Shown here in pieces: positions 1 to 10,716 of a DNA stretch of 64,000 bases. Every line of letters starts with the position of its first letter. Within the stretch, counting starts at the first letter, position 1. The position numbers and the translations under genes were made by a program. Source of the DNA: Cherax quadricarinatus (taxonomy: Eukaryota > Arthropoda > Malacostraca > Decapoda > Parastacidae); assembly GCF_038502225.1 (NCBI RefSeq), contig NW_027195534.1:48501-112500 (forward strand), given 5' to 3'. The notes under the pieces were generated by a model. That model made no database searches. It was not told the origin of the DNA and saw only the letters and a list, made by a program, of their open reading frames with translations.

Positions 1-1160
1 TATGCATTACATATGGAGTTAAGGTTATCATTCCTAGCTACTAGACCGTCATTATCACCGTCATTTATCTGTCTGTTTTGCCTCTGCACAATAGTTTGAG
101 GTCTTGGATTAATTTGGATATCACCACTTAAGAGCTCTACAATAAGAGCTGTATGCCACTGTTTTTACATGATCTATGTCAAGTTAGGCAACAGAGACAT
201 TTCCCTGCTCCATGGGATATTACCCCATTCCAAACTACCATTCCTCCATTTCCCCCCAAAACTCTTCTTAAATCACAACCAAAGCTTCGTCTTGAAGCCA
301 AACATGATGCCTTAAGCTGTATTGATAACTTAATCACACAGAACACTCTTTCACAAATTATTTACGTTGATGGTTCTGTTCACCAGCCCACTGGTGCAGC
401 TGGTAGTGCTGCTGTTACCATACAGTGATGGCTCTCATAAAGAAATTGGAGCACGCATCAGTAACTGGGCCTCTACCCATCAAACAGAACTGTTTGCCAT
501 ACTCCTTGCGCGCAAATGCATCCATGTATCTAAGGTTGACACTTTAATTGTAACTGATTCTCTGTCATCCATAAATGTTCTCAACTCAATATAAATTGTG
601 GCATGCTTGTGTCAGAAGCCAGACACAGGTATGGTAGGATTGTGGACAGTGGAGTCAGAGTGCACATGCTGTGGATTCCATCTCACATTGGTCTTAAGAT
701 GCATGATAGAACTGATAAATTGGCTAAGCTGTATGCTTTCAAAGAGGGAGTAGATTACAATCTTGGGTTGTCAGTTAGCAGTTTGAGAACAATAATACGA
801 AAAGAACTTCAAATGAACTTTATTGACTTAAGACTTAGATTTTTTTTTTTTCAATATTTTGCGACACCAGGAGACACCTCAGGATTTGGGCTTGTGACAG
901 TCAAAGGGTCAATTGAAGAAAGATAGCTGACAATATTTTTTGAAAAGTCTGCAAAATGTAAATCTCAGCAAAGATTTTATAATCACCAAAGTTCTAGCCA
1001 AGACATCAGTGAGACTGACACAAGTCAGTCCATCTATCATCATTCTATCATGCAGGAGGAGCCACATGTCTGTGGTGCATCCAACAAGATAAGCAGACTC
1101 TTGGATGCCACTACCGCCCGGCTCCGGCTGGGTTACAAGTATCTTTGGCAGGTTAATACT
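1..1160 (+). pseudogene. R-family LINE fragment, RNase H end of ORF2
   Basis: Decayed 3' part of an RNase H-bearing LINE ORF2. Conceptual translation in several frames gives, in order, a YVDGS block near 361, an ISNWAST-QTELFAILLA block near 450-510, a VTDSLSS block near 550, a WIPSHIGL block near 670 and an ARLRLGYKYLWQ block near 1115-1150. The same blocks occur in the same order in the complete ORF2 at 29113-32787. Frame breaks near 428 and 596, a T-run at 840, and unrelated-looking sequence between 840 and 1050 make it non-functional. The part before 120 is less certain. Confidence 0.85.
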
Positions 1161-1189
1161 TGGGAATTCTTCACTTGCCTAACCCTTGG

Positions 1190-1375
1190 GCACGACCTAC
1201 TTCCACATTCGACAAATGTGACACCACCTACGACAGCTGCACCTCTCCTGCCTACGGTATATAAGCTACTTCTCGGCAGATATGCTATATTCTTTTCAAG
1301 ATTAATGGACTGACCACATCGAGCCAAGGCTGAGGGACTGACTACCTCAAACTTCTCCTGTTCTTCATAGTGTGC
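1190..1375. repeat. Unclassified dispersed repeat, also near 16965
   Basis: The stretch holding 'agggactgactacctc' and a CTCCTGTTCTTC-like end resembles 16965-17060, where 'agggactgaccacctc' is followed by CTCCTTCTG. No coding potential is visible. The class is unknown; a MITE or UTR fragment is possible. Confidence 0.4.
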
Positions 1376-1927
1376 TGAAAATATCTAGCCTAGACAGGAC
1401 TCGCAGCAATGGTTTTAAGTTGGAAAAATTCAGATTCAGGAAGGATATAGGAAAGTACTGGTTTGGTAATAGAGTTGTGGATGAGTGGAACAAACTCCTG
1501 AGTACAGTTATAGAGGCCAGAACGTTGTGTAGCTTTAAAAATAGGTTGGATAAATACATGAGTGGATGTGGGTGGGTGTGAGTTGGACCTGATAGCTTGT
1601 GCTACCAGGTCGGTTGCCGTGTTCCTCCCTTAAGTCAATGTGACCTGACCTGACTAGGTTGGGTGCATTGGCTTAAGCCGGTAGGAGACTTGGACCTGCC
1701 TCGCATGGGCCAGTAGGCCTTCTGCAGTGTTCCTTCGTTCTTATGTTCTTAAATACATGAGTGGGTAGGGTGGGTGTGAGTTGGACCTGACTAGCTTGTG
1801 CTACTAGGTCTGATGTCGTGCTCCTTCCTTAAGTGGATCATTGGGCTAATTCCAGGGAGGGGTACATGAACCTGCTTCGCATGGGTCAGTAGGCCTGCTG
1901 CAGTGTTCCTTCTTTCTTATGTTCTTA
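1372..1927 (+). mobile_element. E-family CR1-like LINE, 3' end with duplicated 3' UTR
   Basis: Codons 1372-1581 give the C-terminus of ORF2 (TRSNGFKLEKFRFRKDIGKY, then NRVVDEWN and RLDKYMSG), matching the end of the full E element at 7680-7895. A 3' UTR follows that ends in CTTATGTTCTTA. From about 1750 the sequence 'aaatacatgagtggg' starts a second copy of the UTR, which again ends in TTCTTATGTTCTTA at 1914-1927. This is either two 3' ends in tandem or an internal duplication. It is non-coding beyond 1581. Confidence 0.85.
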
Positions 1928-2234
1928 ACTGAAGTCCCAGAGGTCGGGGAACCGGGGTTAAATTACTCAGAATTGGGTAAAAATAAGAACCCTGGGGGTA
2001 ATGGAGGCTCAGTAAACATATAATTGCATCAAAATTATCTATTTTTCATTTAATTATTTTGTTAATCTTGTATTTTATTTTCAAAGATGCTTTATAGAGT
2101 ATAATTGATATTTTTCAGTAAGTATGCCTATTTTCTCCATAAAAATAGATTCAATAAACTATTTTGAATTTGAATGTTCCTTGTGTTTTCCGAATTCTGT
2201 TGACTTTTAAATCTAGTGGGTAATTTCCCTCTCG
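1928..2234. other. AT-rich spacer without recognisable feature
   Basis: No open frame, tandem repeat or element boundary that I recognise. AT-rich from about 2020 to 2180. Confidence 0.5.
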
Positions 2235-2480
2235 CATCTGCTAGAAAAATGACAGGATGAATAATGAGAACCTTCAGAACTAGGAATGCCAAGCCCATGA
2301 TGGCACTTCAAGTGGCTTGTTGTATCTAGGCTGGAATATTGCTGTACACGGTACCTTCTAAGGCAGGTGAAATTGCTGACCTAGAAAATGTACAGAGAAC
2401 CTTCACGGCGCGCATAACGGAGATAAAACACCTCACTTACTGGGAATGTTTGAAGTTCCTAAACCTGAACTCCCTAGAAC
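2235..2480 (+). pseudogene. P-family LINE fragment, ORF2 C-terminal region
   Basis: Matches 47395-47645 of the P element: GEIADLENVQRTFTARITEI followed by KHLTYWECLKFLNLNSLE. Small indels break the frame near 2310-2340. Both ends are truncated; the right end runs directly into a minisatellite. Confidence 0.85.
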
Positions 2481-2606
2481 CCACCACCACACAATGCCCA
2501 CCCACCACCGCACCCCGCCCACCCACCACCAGACCCTGCCCACCCACCACCACACCCCGCCCACCCACCACCGCACCCCGCCCACCCACCACCACACCCC
2601 GCCCTT
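2478..2606. repeat. 21-bp minisatellite (CCACCCACCACCACACCCCGC type)
   Basis: About six tandem units of 21 bp, which read as TTAPRPP-like repeats in one frame only because 21 is a multiple of 3. It begins exactly where the P-LINE fragment stops. Confidence 0.85.
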
Positions 2607-2659
2607 CCTGCTCAGTTTCTTACATTCTCAAGTTGTACATAACTGTTATACCTTAATTT

Positions 2660-2920
2660 ATGAACTGACTTCCTTTGTTCTCCCTCTCCCTTCCCTCTCC
2701 TCCCTCTCCCTTACCCTTCCCCTTCCTTCTGTTACCCTCTTCCTTACTCTCTCCTTTCTACTAACTTCTTCTCCTCCTTATTCCTTATCCTCTCCCTTTC
2801 TTCTAATCCTTTAACTCAGTCCTCTTTCAGCTCCTCTTCCTCCTCCTTCAGTTCCTCCCTCCTCCTCCTCCTTCAATTCCTCCCTCCTCCTCCTCCTCCT
2901 CCTCCATCAACTCCCTCATA
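2660..2920. repeat. CT-rich low-complexity tract
   Basis: Pyrimidine-only stretches (TCCTCC, CCTTCC) with little purine. It leads into the TCTG array. Confidence 0.8.
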
Positions 2921-2984
2921 GTCACGTACTTGCTATGCTCACCTCTGCATCCCTCTCAAATTATTTTTCCTGTTGTGTTTCGTT

Positions 2985-4001
2985 AGTCTGCCTGCCTCTC
3001 TGTCTGTCTGTCTCTGTCTCTCTGTCTCTGCCTTTGTCTGTCTGTCTCTGTTTCTCTGTCTCTCTGTCTCTCTGTCTCTGCTTCTCTGTCTGTCTCTGTC
3101 TCTCAGTCTCTGTGTCTGCATGTCCGTCTGTCTCCCTGCCAGTATCTCTGCCTGTGTCTCTGCCTGTCCGCCTGTGTCTCTGCCTGTCCGCCTGTGCCTC
3201 TGCCTGTCCGTCTGTCTCTCTGCCTGCGTCTCTGTCTCCCTGTCTCTGTCTCCCTACCTATCTGCCTGTCCGTCTGTCTCTCTGCCAGTATCTCTGCCTG
3301 TCCGACTGTCTCTCTGCCTATGTCTCTGCCTGTCCGTCTGTCTGCCTGTGTCTCTGTCTCCCTGCCTGTCTGCCTGTCCGTCTGTCTCTCTGCCTGTCCG
3401 TCTGCCTCTGCCTGTCCGTCTGTCTGTCTGTGTCTCTGTCTCTCTGCCTATCTGCCTGTCCGTCTGTCTCTCTGCCTGTCCGTCTGTCTGCCTGTGTGTC
3501 TGCCTGTCCGTCTGTCTCTCTGCCTATCTGCCTGTCCGACTCTGTCCGTCTGTCTCTCTGCCTGTGTGTCTACCTGTCCGTCTGTCTCTCTGCCTTTCTG
3601 CCTGTCCTTCTGACTCTCTGTCTGTCTCTCTGTCTGTCCATCTGTCTCTCTGCCTGTGTGTCTGCCTGTCCGTCTGCCTCTGACTACCTCCCTGTCCGTC
3701 TCTCTGTCTGTCGTCTGTCTCTCTGCCTGTGTTTCTGCCTGTCCGTCTGTCTTTCTGTCTGTCGTCTGTCTCTCTGTCTGTGTGTCTGCCTGTCTGTCTC
3801 TCTGCCTATCTGCCTGTACGTCTGTCTGTCTGTCGTCTGTCTCTCTGCCTGTGTGTCTGCCTGTCCGTCTGTCTCTCTGCCTATCTGCCTGTCCGTCTGT
3901 CTCTCTGTCGTCTGTCTTTCTGCCTGTGTCTCTGCCTGTCTGTCTCTCTGCCTATCTGCCTGTCCGTCTGTGTCTCTGTCTGTCGTCTGTCTTTCTGCAT
4001 C
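2985..4001. repeat. TCTG/TCTC-type degenerate microsatellite array
   Basis: About 1 kb of CTGTCTCTCTGCCTGTCCG-like sequence, a diverged (TCTG)n array with a weak longer period. Open frames through it (Leu/Cys/Ser on plus, Arg/Gln/Thr/Asp on minus) are composition artefacts. The same array resumes at 8031 after the E element. Confidence 0.95.
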
Positions 4002-4122
4002 GCTATTGGGCCGTGTAGACGTGCTGCGCAGTAGCTCCTGATTGAGTTGGCTTTTGCGCAGTGTTGACGTGTACTTAGCTCTGTGAAGACCTGTTTGCGC
4101 GCTCTCTACGAATTGAAGCAAG

Positions 4123-4957
4123 ATGCCCTCCATCGACCAACTTTACCAACAGCTTAAGGAAGAATTGAGGATAGCGAAGTTGGAGATTCGGCGACTGACC
4201 GAGGAAAACAAGAAGATTCGTAGTAGTCCTCCTGTTTTGAGTCCTCAGGTCAAGAAGGGAAACTGGTCAGTGGCTAGACAGCAGGGAACGAAGTTGACGA
4301 TCAAGAAGACGAATGGAAAGATAGAAACGATGAAGAAGAAAGAGACTGCCGTGGAAACTGTTGTGGAAACATCTAATACATTCTCAGTGCTACCCGATGA
4401 ATGTGAGTCGACTACTGGGAACGTCACGACGAACGACACCAAGGAAGGTAAGAATATTGTTGTTGTTGGGGATAGCCAAGTTAGGTATATGGATAGGGCG
4501 TTCTGCTTGAAGGACAGGAGTAGGAGACAGAGTTTGCTTTCCTGGGGCTGGGATGGAGGATATTGTTAGCCGTCTGGATGACATCATGAGAGGTAATGGG
4601 AGCAATCTTATTATCTGTCTCAGTGCTGGAGGCAACGATGTTGGCAGATGTAGGAGTGAAGACCTGATTAGCAGGTATAGGTCAGCGATAGAAATAATTA
4701 GGAGTAAGGGTGGGAACCCTCTCATATGTGGTATTTTGCCAAGGAGAGGAGTTGGAAATGAATGGTTGTCCAGGGCAATTGGTGTCAATTGCTGGCTGGA
4801 CAAATACTGTAAGGAAAATGCGGTAACATTCATTGACAACTGGGATCTCTTCTATGGCAGAAATGACATGTATGCCAGGGATGGGGTTCACTTATCTAGG
4901 TCTGGGGTGGTAGCACTGGCAACTGCAGTGGAGGGAGCAGTTAGGACTTTAAACTAG
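4123..4957 (+). pseudogene. CR1-like ORF1 with coiled coil and SGNH esterase domain, one frameshift
   Basis: Begins with ATG at 4123 after the 5' UTR. The first ~35 residues (QLYQQLKEELRIAKLEIRRL) are heptad-rich and should form a coiled coil. An esterase-like domain follows: GDSQ with the nucleophile serine at 4468-4479, GGND at 4628-4639, and DGVH at 4880-4891. These are the SGNH block I, III and V residues. The frame shifts by one base near 4524-4535, so the domain is split between frames 4123-4569 and 4553-4957. The order coiled coil then esterase is known for CR1-like ORF1 proteins, which bind RNA; the esterase substrate is unknown. The downstream ORF2 starts within about 15 bp of the stop. 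Confidence 0.88.
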
Positions 4958-4971
4958 GAATAGTTAGTGGT

Positions 4972-7895
4972 ATGGGTTTTGGCAGGAAAACAGTGAAGTC
5001 CCAGTGTAGTAATATTACGAGTTCTAGGGAAACTAGTAATAAGCAGATCGAGGTAGATATTGAAAAGCCAGGGACTTTGGGTGATAAGGACAGTAATAGG
5101 TTTAGTAGAAAAACAGAAATGAGCAGGAAGGGTAAAGAGAAAGGAGAGTCTTTCAATGTTTATTATGCTAATTGCCGTAGTGCTAGGAATAAGATGGACG
5201 AGTTGAGATTAGTTGCTAGTGCAGGTAACATTGATGTATTTGCCTTAACTGAGACGTGGTTTAATTAAAAAAGTCGGGACATGCCTGCGGAATGTCATAT
5301 TCAGGGTTTTAAATTGTTCTAAGTAGATAGAAGTATCGGGAAGGGGGGTGAGGTGGCATTGTATGTCCGAGATCGCTTGAACTGTTGCATAAAAACGGGT
5401 ATTAAGTCTGAAGTAACACATACAGAGTCTGTTTGGATAGAATTTTCAGAGGGGCATGAAAAACTGATTTTAGGAGTGATATACCGTCCCCCAAAATAGA
5501 TAGGGACCAAGGGAAACTACTATGGGAGGAAATTGTTAAGGCCACAAGGCACGATAATGTAGTAATTCTAGGAGACTTTAACTTTAGTCATATTGATTGG
5601 AATTTCTTGACTGGGAATTTAGAATCATACGACTAATTAGAAGTAGTTCAGGATTGTTTTTTGAATCAGTTTGTGACAGAACCTACAAGGGGAAATAACC
5701 TGCTTGACTTAGTTATGGCAAACAATGAATCCCTTGTTAATAATTTAGAAATTTCAGAGGAACTGGGTGCTAGCGACCACAAATCAATTACATTTAGCAT
5801 TGAATGGAAGTACGATAGTAGCGATAACTCAGTAACAGTCCCAGATTTTCGCTTAGCAGATTACGATGGGCTTAGAGAACACTTATCATCTGTTGACTGG
5901 GGTAACGAAGAGAGCTATCAATATGACAGTTTTCTGAACACAATACATGCTGCTCAAAGAACGTATAAAGAAATTAGATCAAATAGAAATGACCCAAAAT
6001 GGATGAATAATAGGCTCAAATATCTACTAGGGCATAAGAAAGGAATTTATAGGTGTATCAAAAGAGGTGTGGGTCATCTTATGAATCAGTATGTTGACAT
6101 TAAGAGGGACATTAAAAAGGGGATAAGAAAAGCTAAAAGGGACTATGAAATTAAAGTTGCTAGGAATTCTAAAACTAACCCAAAAAGTTTTTTCCAGGTC
6201 TATAGAACAAAAGTTAGAGATAAGATAGGTCCCCTTAAAAATAACTATGGGCACCTTACTGATAAAGAGAATGAAATGTGCTCGATTTTTAATAATTATT
6301 TTCTCTCAGTTTTTACACAGGAAGACACTAACAATATTCCAGTAATTAATTTTTATAGTGGGCTAGAAGAAGATAAATTATGTAACATCACAGTCACTAG
6401 TGAAATGGTTGTGAAGCAGATAGACAGACTGAAGCAAAATAAGTCGCCGGGTCCTGATGAGGTTTTTTCAAGGGTTCTTAAGGAATGCAAAATGGAACTC
6501 TGTGAACCATTAACTAATATTTTTAATTTATCTCTTCGAACAGGTGTAGTGTCTGATATGTGGAAGATGGCTAATGTAATTCCTATTTTTAAAACAGGGG
6601 ACAAGTCGTTACCGTCAAATTACCGCCCAATAAGCCTGACCTCAATTGTAGGCAAATTACTAGAGTCGATTATAGCTGAGATTATAAGAAGCCATCTCGA
6701 TAAGCATAGCTTGATTAATGATACTAGCATGGATTCACAAGAGGCCGGTCTTGTCTAACTAATTTATTAACTTTCTTCAGTAAAGCTTTTGAGGCTGTTG
6801 ACCACGATAAAGAATTTGATATTATTTACTTAGATTTTAGTAAGGCTTTTGATAGAGTTCCGCACCATAGATTGTTAAAGTGGCAGCTCATGGCATTGGG
6901 GGAAAAGTGCTCTCGTGGATCGAGTCATGGCTCACTGACAGGAAGCAGAGAGTGTCCATAAATGGGGTTAAGTCCGAGTGGGGATCTGTAACAAGTGGCG
7001 TTCCACAGGGATCAGTCTTGGGCCCATTGTTGTTTATAATATATATCAATAATCTTGATGAGGAAATTACTAGTGATATGAACAAATTCGTCGATGACAC
7101 AAAGATAGGTAGGATAATTGATTCAAACGTAGATGTTATGGAACTTCAGGAGGATTTAAACAAATTCTATTCTTGGTCAGAAAAGTGGCAGATGCAGTTC
7201 AATGTAGATAAATGAAAGGTTCTGAAGCTTGGGAGTGCCCATAACCCTAGTACTTATAAGTTAAATGATGTAGAACTTAGCCATACAGATTGTGAAAAGG
7301 ACTTGGGGGTTATGGTGAGCAGCAACCTTAAACCAAGACAGCAATGCTAAGCGTACGTAATAAGGCAAATAGATTACTGGGATTTATGTCAAGAAGTGTA
7401 AGCAACAGAAGTCCAGAGGTCATACTGCAGCTTTATACATCATTAGTAAGGCCTCACCTAGATTATGCAGCTCAGTTCTGGTCTCCATATTACAGAATGG
7501 ACATAAATTCGTTAGAAAACATTCAGCGTAGGATGACTAAATTAATACATAGCATTAGAAATCTTCCTTATGAAGAAAGATTGAAGACTCTTAAGTTACA
7601 TTCACTTGTTAGACGAAGAATGAGGGGAGACCTGATCGAAGTGTATAAGTGGAAGATAGGTATTAATAAAGGGGATATTAATAAGGTCTTGAGGATGTCT
7701 CTCCAAGAGAGAACCCGCAGTAATGGATTTAAATTAGATAAGTTTAGATTTAGAAAGGACATAGGAAAGTATTAGTTTGGAAATAGGGTAGTTGATGAGT
7801 GGAACAGTCTACCTAGTTGGGTTATTGAGGCTAGGACTTTGGGTAGTTTCAAATTTAGGTTGGATAAGTACATGAGTGGGAGGGGTTGGATTTGA
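4972..7895 (+). pseudogene. CR1-like ORF2: APE endonuclease and reverse transcriptase, multiply broken
   Basis: A broken polyprotein. The N-terminal endonuclease shows YYANCRSARNKMDELR and LTETWFN (5155-5265), then a stop; VIYRPPK, GDFNFSHIDW and SDHKS follow in shifting frames. The RT part (5661-6758) has KSPGPDEV, NVIPIFKTGDKS and NYRPISLTSI. A frameshift near 6740 precedes YLDFSKAFDRVPHH (about 6827-6870), then SGVPQGSVLGPLLF. The catalytic box reads FVDD (7087-7098) instead of the usual FADD. A stop near 7213 and a frameshift near 7340 precede the C-terminal block ending DKYMSGRGWI. Enzymatically dead as it stands. Confidence 0.9.
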
Positions 7896-8030
7896 GTGGG
7901 ACTTTCACATCATAGCTTATTTCTTGGGCAAATGTTTGTTAGTGGGATGAATTGTAAAGGACCTGCCTAGTATGGGCCAACAGGCCTCCCGCAGTGCTCC
8001 TCTTTTCTTATGCTCTTATGTACTTATGTT

Positions 8031-8135
8031 CTGTGTGTCTGCCTGTCCGTCTGTCTCTCTGCCTATCTGCTTGTCCGTCTGTCTCTCTGCCTATCTGCCT
8101 GTCCGTCTTTCTCTCTGCCTATCTGCCTGTCTCTT
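8031..8135. repeat. TCTG-type array, right remnant
   Basis: Continues the CTGCCTGTCCGTCTGTCTCT pattern interrupted at 4001 by the E element. Confidence 0.9.
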
Positions 8136-8237
8136 CTTTTTTTTCCTCCCATCATCTTCCTTTTCTTCTTTTCTATCTCTTCCTTCTCTTTTTCCTATTA
8201 TTGTTCCTCCTCTTCCTCTTCACTCCATAAGGTCAGT
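8136..8237. repeat. T/C-rich low-complexity spacer
   Basis: TTCCTTTTC-like pyrimidine tract between two arrays; nothing else seen. Confidence 0.7.
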
Positions 8238-10435
8238 CATCACTCCATCATCCTCCACACATCACTCCATCATCCTCCACACATCACTCCATCATGATCC
8301 ACACATCACTCCATCATCCTCCACACATCACTCTATCATCCTCCACACATCACTCCATCATGATCCACACATCACTCCATCATCCTCCACACATCACTCC
8401 ATCATGATCCACACATCACTCCATCATCCTCCACACATCACTCCATCATGATCCACACATCACTCCATCATCCTCCACACATCACTCCATCATGATCCAC
8501 ACATCACTCCATCATCCTCCACACATCACTCTATCATCCTCCACACATCACTCCATCATGATCCACACATCACTCCATCATCCTCCACACATCACTCCAT
8601 CATGATCCACACATCACTCCATCATCCTCCACACATCACTCCATCATCCTCCACACATCACTCCATCATCCTCCACACATCACTCCATCATCCTCCACAC
8701 ATCACTCCATCATCTTCCACACATCACTCCATCATCCTCCACACATCACTCCACCATCCTCCACACATCACTCCATCATCCTCCACACATCACTCCATCA
8801 TCCTCCACACATCACTCCATCATCCTCCACACATCACTCCATCATCCTCCACACATCACTCCGTCATCCTCTGCACATCACTCCATCATCCTCCACACAT
8901 TACTCCATCATCCTCCACACATCACTCCATCATCCTCCATACATCACTCCATCATCCTCCACACATCACTCCACCATCCTCCACACATCACTCCATCATC
9001 CTCCACACATCACTCCATCATCCTCCACACATCACTCCATCATCCTCCGCACATCATCATCCACACATCACTCCATCATCCTCCACACATCACTCCATCA
9101 TCCTCCACACATCACTCCATCATCCTCCACACATCACTCCATCATCCTCCGCACATCATCATCCACACATCACTCCATCATCCTCCACACATCACTCCAT
9201 CATCCTCCACACATCACTCCATCATCCTCCACACATCACTCCATCATGATCCACACATCACTCCATCATGATCCACACATCACTCCATCATGATCCACAC
9301 ATCACTCCATCATGATCCACACATCACTCCATCATGATCCACACATCACTCCATCATGATCCACACTTCACTCCATCATCCTCCACACATCACTCCATCA
9401 TCCTCCACACATCACTCCATCATGATCCATACATCACTCCATTCTCCACACATCACTCCATGATCCACACATCACTAAATCATCCTCCACACATCACTCC
9501 ATCATCCTCCACACATCACTCCATCATGATCCACACATCACTCCATCATCCTCCACACATCACTCCATCATCCTCCACACATCACTCCATCATCCTCCAC
9601 ACATCACTCCATCATGATCCACACACCACTCCATCATCCTTTACACATCACTCCATCACCCACACATCACTCCATCAACCTCCAAACATCACTCCATCAT
9701 CCTCCACACATCACTCCATCATCCTCCACACATCACTCCGTCATGATCCACACATCACTCCATCATCCACACACCACTCCTTCATCCTCCACACATCACT
9801 CCATGATCCACATATCACTCCATCATCCTCCACACATCACTCCATCATCCTACACACATCACTCCATCATCCTCCACACATCCCTCCATCATCCTCCACA
9901 CATCACTGCATCATCCTCCATACATCACTCCATCATCCTCCACACATCACTCCATCATCCTCCACACATCACTTCATGATCCACACATCACTCCATGATC
10001 TACACATCACTCCATCATCCTCCACACATCCCTCCATCATCGTCCACACATCACTCCATCACAAACACATCACTCCATCATCCTCCACACATCACTCCAT
10101 CATCACAAACACATCACTCCATGATCCACACATCACTCCATCATCCTCCACACATCACTCCATCATCCTCCACACATCACTCCATCATCCTCCACACATC
10201 ACTCCATCATCACAAACACATCACTCCATGATCCACACATCACTCCATCCTCCTACACACATCACTCCATCATCCTCCACACATCACTCCATCATCACAA
10301 ACACATCACTCCATGATCCACACATCACTCCATCATCCTCCACACATCCCTCCATCATCCTCCACACATCACTCCATCATCACAAACACATCACTCCATC
10401 ATCCTCCACACATCACTCCATCCTCCTCCACACAT
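8238..10435. repeat. 22-bp minisatellite, about 100 copies
   Basis: Tandem units of the form CCTCCACACATCACTCCATC plus AT (22 bp), with a second variant in which CCTCCACAC is replaced by GATCCACAC. Left of about 8600 the two variants alternate; 8640-9240 is nearly pure CCTCC type; 9240-9360 is pure GATCC type. More decay and length variants (ACAAACACATCACTCC) appear after 9440. Because 22 x 3 = 66, every frame reads a 22-residue His/Ser/Thr/Pro repeat without stops. These frames are not genes. Confidence 0.97.
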
Positions 10436-10716
10436 ACCCTCCCACCATTTATCCCACCAATCATCAACACAAAAAAGGTCGCTCCAAGGCTCGCCTTCCC
10501 TCCCAGTGGCCTTCAAAGGCTCGTGACCAGCTTTTTTCCTCTTTTTAAGTAGTCAATGTTGTGGCACGCGCCCTTACATCACTGTGATACCCTCCTCTTT
10601 AACCCACGACCCCGGAAAATGGGCAGCACGTGCCCATTTTCTTGCGCTGCCTTTTTTGGGGCTTCCGCGGTGAGTTGGGTATTTGGTAGGAGGGAGAGGC
10701 AGCTGAAGGATGGGAG
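10436..10716. other. Spacer between two satellites, with a short hairpin
   Basis: No gene recognised. It contains a perfect 10-bp inverted repeat (AAAATGGGCA / TGCCCATTTT) at 10616-10640 with a 5-base loop. The right end passes into the 69-bp satellite. Confidence 0.5.

Larger units (their letters stand above)
4002..8030 (+). mobile_element. E-family CR1-like LINE, full-length but inactivated
   Basis: A single non-LTR retrotransposon about 4.0 kb long. It has a GC-richer 5' UTR (about 4003-4122), an ORF1 with an SGNH-esterase signature, an ORF2 with endonuclease and reverse transcriptase, a 3' UTR containing AGTATGGGCCAACAGGCC, and a 3' end with TCTTATG-like repeats. Both flanks are the same TCTG array, so it landed inside a pre-existing microsatellite. 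Esterase-bearing ORF1 and an octamer-like 3' tail are known traits of CR1-like elements. Several stops and frameshifts show it is dead. Confidence 0.9.

Noticed and set aside
2935..4133. Leu/Cys/Ser-rich plus frames and Arg/Gln/Thr/Asp minus frames
   Set aside because: Shadow of the TCTG array.
8602..10548. Long His/Ser/Thr/Pro frames
   Set aside because: Shadow of the 22-bp minisatellite; the period of 22 residues equals three units.
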